Positions 61,105 to 64,000 of a stretch of DNA of 64,000 nt are shown in pieces. Location of the stretch: the NCBI RefSeq assembly GCF_019599505.1, contig NZ_RKLT01000001.1, forward strand, positions 558,001 through 622,000, written 5' to 3'. Below the pieces are notes generated by a model, which searched no databases, was not told the DNA's origin, and was given only the letters and a program-made list of their open reading frames with translations. Origin of the DNA: Haloarcula nitratireducens (GTDB taxonomy: Archaea > Halobacteriota > Halobacteria > Halobacteriales > Haloarculaceae). Position 1 is the stretch's first letter. Each line of letters begins with the position of its first letter. Both the position numbers and the translations under genes were made by a program.

Positions 61105-61329
61105 ATGGAGGATTTCGACGACCTCGTCTCGTCGCTGACGCCGCGCGAGGACAACGACGCCATCAAATCGTACCAGAACACGACCGCCGTCGCCTGTCCG
61201 GCCTGCGAGAAGCCGTTCGACGATATGGTCGTCTGCAAGCGAGAGCTCACCTCGCTGAACCTCGACTTCGAGATGGACCTGTGTACGACCACCCACGACG
61301 GGAACGTCGTGTTGTTCACCCACAAATAA
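61105..61329 (+). CDS. Small zinc-type protein (DUF7385-like)
   Basis: 74 residues. Cysteines CPAC (31-34), VVCKR (44) and DLCTT (59) can bind zinc. The segment SYQNTTAVACPACEKPFDDM is conserved in a haloarchaeal family I associate with DUF7385. A GATTTAAGC element sits about 28 nt before the ATG, giving a leaderless transcript. Function unknown. Confidence 0.7.
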   Translation: MEDFDDLVSSLTPREDNDAIKSYQNTTAVACPACEKPFDDMVVCKRELTSLNLDFEMDLCTTTHDGNVVLFTHK

Positions 61330-61594
61330 CGCCGTCACGGCCTCTCGGTGGTAGGAGCGCCGAGCGATGGCGTTCCGGCTCGGGGATACGTCCGTCCGGC
61401 GTCTCGCGCGAATCCACTCTGTTCGAACGGTCCGTCACGATCGTCTTAGGTAGTTGGTGACAACTCGTACCATAGAATCGAACGCACTGCGCGTTCCATC
61501 TCGGCGATACGGCTCCGCGAGAACTGGAATATACAGGCCGAGCGATGAAGCCGTTTCCGTCTGAGAGCCCGTATACGGCGCATCATAGAGCCCG

Positions 61595-61602
61595 TCTATA
61601 CA
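61595..61602 (+). promoter_or_regulatory. TATA element for the 53-residue small protein
   Basis: TCTATACA is centred about 23 nt before the ATG at 61621, the spacing of a leaderless haloarchaeal promoter. It supports expression of an otherwise easily missed small gene. Confidence 0.5.
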
Positions 61603-61620
61603 CGTTCGAGAGATCACGAC

Positions 61621-61782
61621 ATGACATCGGCAAAACCACCCACCGGCGACGTCACCGCAGAGAGCATCGCACAGCAGAACGCCCGCGAGCGACTGACGGA
61701 GGCGCTCGAAGCCGAAGACTCCACCAAGAAGGACTATCTCATCCGCGAGACGCTCCAGCTGCTCCGCGTTGACGACCGCTGA
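61621..61782 (+). CDS. 53-residue acidic small protein
   Basis: Begins with the ATG at 61621 and ends in TGA at 61780-61782. The sequence reads MTSAKPPTGDVTAESIAQQN at the start and ends in KKDYLIRETLQLLRVDDR. The middle is helical and charged (ARERLTEALEAEDS). Acidity, codon use and a well-placed promoter support a real gene. It lies convergent with the substrate-binding lipoprotein gene. Function unknown. Confidence 0.6.
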   Translation: MTSAKPPTGDVTAESIAQQNARERLTEALEAEDSTKKDYLIRETLQLLRVDDR

Positions 61783-61877
61783 GACGCCGGGAAAGAGCCG
61801 CTTCTATCTTTCGGCCACGAGCGGCGGTCCACAGCTCGGCGTCGGCCGCGTTCGTTCTCGGTTCGACTGTCGTCACT

Positions 61878-63113
61878 TCAGACGGTCCCGCGAATGGCGT
61901 CCGAAACTCGCTGCCGGTCGAATAGCCGCTCCGCTGCGGGAATCTCCGGATACGGTCCCTCCTCGTAGGTCGGCCACTCGCCGAAGACGTCGGGGTACAG
62001 CTGCTTGGCGGTCATCTCGAGCTGGAACAGGTTGAGGATCGGCCCCTGGTACCGGGCGCCTTGCGCGTAGACGCGGTCGTTTCTCACGGCGGCGATCTCC
62101 GACGTGACCGGGTCCTCTTCGAACGCCGCTCGGCGTTCGGCCATGTCCGTCTCCGGTTCCATCCCGCCGAGGTGGAGGATGACGTCGGGGTCGGCCTCCA
62201 GGAGCGTCTCGAAGTCGATCACGGAGTTGCTCTCGACGCTTCCCTCGAAGGCGTCACGGGGGCCGAGCGGGCGAGTGTGCGCCGTCAGGAACCCCGGCGT
62301 GTTCATCGTGTACGTGTAGATCTCCTCGATGTCGGCGGCGGCGATCATGACCGCGGTCGGTCGCTCGGACTCGGGCGGGAGGTCCGCTTCGATCGTCGAA
62401 CGCAACTGCTCGTTTACCGCGGCGAGTTCCTCGTAGCGCGCTCGCTCGCGGAACGCCTCGGCGACGAGTTCGAACTGTTCCCACAGCCCGTAGTACTCGT
62501 AGTCGTCGGCCCACTCGCCGGTCGGCTCCCGGTGGATGTCGCTGAGGGAGTTCCCGAACCACGGCGAGATGTTCTCGGCGATCTCTCGGATATCCGACTG
62601 GCTCCACTTCTCGAGTTGCGTGATCCACGCGGGGTCGGCGAGGTGGACGTCGCTGTCGAGTTCGTACAGCTTCTCCTTCGAGGGCTTCCACGACGAGTAC
62701 AGGCCCGTCCAGTCGAGGGAGACGCCGGGGAGCCGCTCGACGTACTGGTTCCACAGTCCGTCGTAGTAATCCGGGGCGTGCATCGCGGTGATGCCGTCGC
62801 CGCGGCCGAGCGCGAACGCCATGTCCGCGTGGTGGGTGAGCCGCGTGAACACCGTCTCCGGCGGCGACTCGAACGTAACCGTCCCGACCGGCGACATCGT
62901 CACGGAGTACGAACCGTCGTCGGTCGCCGTGTCCGCGTTCGAGGCCGTTTCGGTCGGCCCCGTGTTCCCGCCTGTACTCGCTTCTTCCGCCGTCGACCCG
63001 CCGTCCGAGTCGCTCGAACAGCCGGCGAGCAGGCCACCGACGATCACTGCTCCGCCGTATCTCAGGTACTCCCGCCGAGTCTGTTCGCTCGTCGTCTCGG
63101 AATCGCGTTCCAT
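61878..63113 (-). CDS. Tat-exported substrate-binding lipoprotein, probable iron/siderophore type (orphan)
   Basis: 411 residues from the ATG at 63113. Twin arginines R13-R14 (TRREYLRYGG), a short hydrophobic core and lipobox LAGC with Cys32 mark a Tat lipoprotein. The mature part has the two-lobed class III fold of FecB/BtuF-type binding proteins: GDGITAMHAPDYY, DSDVHLADPAWITQLEKW, LLEADPDVILHLGG. Cargo may be an Fe(III)-siderophore or another metal chelate. No permease or ATPase gene is adjacent. The promoter carries a DtxR-type palindrome, so iron control is likely. Confidence 0.88.
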   Translation of the reverse strand: MERDSETTSEQTRREYLRYGGAVIVGGLLAGCSSDSDGGSTAEEASTGGNTGPTETASNADTATDDGSYSVTMSPVGTVTFESPPETVFTRLTHHADMAFALGRGDGITAMHAPDYYDGLWNQYVERLPGVSLDWTGLYSSWKPSKEKLYELDSDVHLADPAWITQLEKWSQSDIREIAENISPWFGNSLSDIHREPTGEWADDYEYYGLWEQFELVAEAFRERARYEELAAVNEQLRSTIEADLPPESERPTAVMIAAADIEEIYTYTMNTPGFLTAHTRPLGPRDAFEGSVESNSVIDFETLLEADPDVILHLGGMEPETDMAERRAAFEEDPVTSEIAAVRNDRVYAQGARYQGPILNLFQLEMTAKQLYPDVFGEWPTYEEGPYPEIPAAERLFDRQRVSDAIRGTV

Positions 63114-63117
63114 TGTT

Positions 63118-63131
63118 TTAGGCTCGCCTAA
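63118..63131. promoter_or_regulatory. Iron-box-like operator (DtxR/SirR type) between TATA and start
   Basis: TTAGGCTCGCCTAA is a perfect palindrome (TTAGGC, two spacer bases, GCCTAA). It is close to the DtxR/IdeR-type iron box and to motifs recognised by haloarchaeal Idr regulators. It lies between the TATA box (63136-63144) and the ATG at 63113 of the substrate-binding lipoprotein gene, where a bound repressor would block the start of transcription. Confidence 0.7.
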
Positions 63132-63135
63132 TCGG

Positions 63136-63144
63136 CTTATATAG
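63136..63144 (-). promoter_or_regulatory. TATA box of the substrate-binding lipoprotein gene
   Basis: On the minus strand the sequence reads CTATATAAG, centred 27 nt upstream of the ATG at 63113, which implies a leaderless transcript. It is a strong match to the archaeal TATA consensus. It is flanked by the palindrome at 63118-63131 and a second, imperfect palindrome at 63155-63168. Confidence 0.75.
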
Positions 63145-63154
63145 CTTTCGAGCT

Positions 63155-63168
63155 TTAGGCCGGCCAAA
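63155..63168. promoter_or_regulatory. Second, imperfect iron-box-like palindrome upstream of TATA
   Basis: TTAGGCCGGCCAAA differs from the TTAGGC-NN-GCCTAA pattern at one position (A for T). It sits just upstream of the TATA/BRE region. Together with the perfect copy it brackets the core promoter, suggesting two regulator dimers. Confidence 0.5.
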
Positions 63169-63276
63169 TCCGCTGCGAAGGCTGCTATATCAGCTGGCCC
63201 CGTCGCTTTCTGTCTGCATCGAGTGGCGACACGGATCGTTGGACCGTCAAGAGTCGTACGACGAGAGGGGAACTGA

Positions 63277-63303
63277 TGCGTGCGAGACCGGATTGGAACC
63301 GCC
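63277..63303 (-). other. tRNA T-arm-like remnant near tRNA-Leu
   Basis: On the minus strand bases read GCGGTTCCAATCCGGT followed by CTCGCACGCA. This resembles a T arm (GGTTC-x-AATCC) and the 3' acceptor end of a tRNA. The real tRNA-Leu 3' end starts at 63392, about 90 bp away, and its T-arm sequence is similar (GGTTCAAATCCGGT). No complete cloverleaf can be drawn here. It could be a relic of an integration or recombination event. Confidence 0.35.
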
Positions 63304-63391
63304 CGAACTTCGCTCACTCCGTTCGCTCGTCTTCTAGAGTTCAGAATCCGCTCCATCCGCTATTCGTCCTCGCTGTCGTTCGGACAGAATA

Positions 63392-63475
63392 TGCGCGGGA
63401 CCGGATTTGAACCGGCGGACCCCTACGGGATAGCGTCCTAAGCGCTACGCCTTTTCCTGGCTCGGCAACCCGCGC
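63392..63475 (-). tRNA. tRNA-Leu (anticodon UAG)
   Basis: 84 nt on the minus strand. Acceptor stem GCGCGGG pairs with CCCGCGC, discriminator A, no CCA encoded. Anticodon loop CUUAGGA in an AGCG/CGCU stem gives UAG. A long variable arm (class II) and T arm GCCGGUUCAAAUCCGGU fit tRNA-Leu. No intron seen. Confidence 0.95.
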
Positions 63476-63559
63476 GCGGTCCATCGTTCCCGCGTAGTCA
63501 TCAAGAAGCCTTCGTTCCGGGGCGAGAGCTTTAGGTGGGTCGGTCGCCAACCGGAGTGC

Positions 63560-63868
63560 ATGTATCGCGCGAGCGACCGAGTCGAACATGACGAGTGGCT
63601 CTCGGAGATCGAGGCGACCGCCGAGACGCTCGACCTCGGGACGCAGGCGCGTTCGCACGCGGTGGATCTGTTTCTCTCGACGCTGCCCGACGAGGAGCGC
63701 TCGAAGCGGGCGTCGATGGCGGCGAGCCTCTACGTCGGCGCGCTGGTCGCCGGCGAGGAACGCTCGCAGACGGCCGTCGCCGACGCGGCGGACGTCTCTC
63801 GACTGACCGTCCAGAAACGCTGGAAAGAACTCATCGAGAGCGTCGGGCTGGAAGCGCCGGACTGGTGA
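63560..63868 (+). CDS. Mini-TFB: single cyclin-fold TFIIB-like protein
   Basis: 102 residues. The helical domain matches one cyclin-like repeat of archaeal TFB: a first half with VDLFLSTLPDEERSKRASMAASLYVGAL (shown in part) and the DNA-binding helix-turn-helix SQTAVADAADVSRLTVQKRW. A complete TFB has an N-terminal zinc ribbon and two repeats, about 320 residues. This protein could compete with or modify TFB action at promoters, as inference. TTTAGG-type TATA lies about 30 nt before the ATG. Its stop abuts the converging coaD stop. Confidence 0.75.
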   Translation: MYRASDRVEHDEWLSEIEATAETLDLGTQARSHAVDLFLSTLPDEERSKRASMAASLYVGALVAGEERSQTAVADAADVSRLTVQKRWKELIESVGLEAPDW

Positions 63869-64000
63869 TCACGACGGCTGACCGCGCCCCTCGCGTTCGG
63901 GCGTGAGGTTGCCGTGTTGGTCGATTTCGCCGTTGACGATGCGAGTAGAGGAGATGATGTCGCCGTCGTCGGCGTAGACGTGGGGGACGACCGCGATCTC
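63869..64000 (-). CDS. coaD: Phosphopantetheine adenylyltransferase, C-terminal part (rest outside window)
   Basis: Forty-three codons and a TGA stop on the minus strand, continuing past the window edge. The segment VVPHVYADDGDIISSTRIVN, then GEIDQHGNLTPER, is the conserved C-terminus of archaeal PPAT, including ISSTRI, which contacts ATP. The enzyme makes dephospho-CoA from phosphopantetheine, the CoA step after CoaBC. The stop codon directly abuts the TFB-like gene stop. Confidence 0.8.
   Translation of the reverse strand, partial: EIAVVPHVYADDGDIISSTRIVNGEIDQHGNLTPEREGRGQPS

Noticed and set aside
61435..61617. 60-codon minus-strand open frame upstream of the 53-residue gene
   Set aside because: No acidity bias, no motif, and it covers the plus-strand promoter of a better-supported gene.

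Overview
The window is high-GC, densely coded DNA from a halophilic archaeon (class Halobacteria). Nearly all proteins are strongly acidic. The gene set is archaeal: proteasome-activating nucleotidase (PAN), a TFIIB-type cyclin-fold protein, ribosomal proteins L44e and S27e, aIF2-alpha, Nop10, an initiator tRNA-Met beginning with A1 and a KorAB 2-oxoacid:ferredoxin oxidoreductase. Many transcripts look leaderless, with a TATA element 23-30 nt before the start codon. I do not name a species.

Layout. 0-7.6 kb: the 3' end of a GH97-type glycosidase gene, a DUF420 membrane protein, PAN, a truncated thioredoxin-reductase-like flavoprotein, a small membrane protein followed by an M48 protease remnant, coaBC, a Gdx/SugE exporter and a deaminase. 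7.8-15.9 kb: a nine-gene Mrp/Mnh cation/proton antiporter operon whose first gene fuses a USP-like domain to MnhE. 15.9-21 kb: three type IV pilins around a membrane-anchored winged-helix protein, then a two-gene membrane cassette of unknown function. 21-27 kb: a purine phosphoribosyltransferase, a Tat lipoprotein, about 1 kb of AT-richer non-coding DNA ending in tRNAi-Met, and a glycan-type cluster (GtrA, GT2, DUF2298). 27-31 kb: the rpl44e-rps27e-aIF2a-nop10-PAC2 translation/proteostasis operon and flanking genes. 31-40 kb: a threonine-synthase-like protein without its PLP lysine, a FAD amine-oxidase-like enzyme, a phosphoesterase, an HTH regulator, small membrane proteins, a degenerate NAD-kinase-like protein and a geranylgeranyl-reductase-type flavoprotein divergent from a protein with a DDxxD motif. 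40-46.5 kb: korAB divergent from a ferredoxin-reductase-like gene, then thiI. 46.7-56 kb: a FilR1-like regulator, cysK, DUF488, two thioredoxin-fold proteins, purD and a Bat-type multi-sensor regulator with a pseudo-receiver domain. 56-64 kb: a zinc mini-protein, a hexapeptide acyltransferase, a dacZ-mscS operon, cobalamin genes, a probable iron-regulated orphan substrate-binding lipoprotein, tRNA-Leu(UAG), a mini-TFB and the 3' end of coaD.

How the parts may fit together. Several loci concern salt and osmotic life: the Mrp antiporter and the diadenylate cyclase paired with a mechanosensitive channel. Others concern the cell surface: pilins, GtrA/GT2/DUF2298 and the lipid-saturation flavoprotein. 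CoA biosynthesis is represented near both ends (coaBC, coaD). No CRISPR array, complete insertion sequence or rRNA was seen. The observations I rate highest are the DtxR-type palindrome between TATA box and start codon of the substrate-binding protein gene, the dacZ-mscS pairing, the pilin cassette with AT-rich variable cores, family members that have lost catalytic residues, and the DDxxD protein beside the geranylgeranyl reductase.
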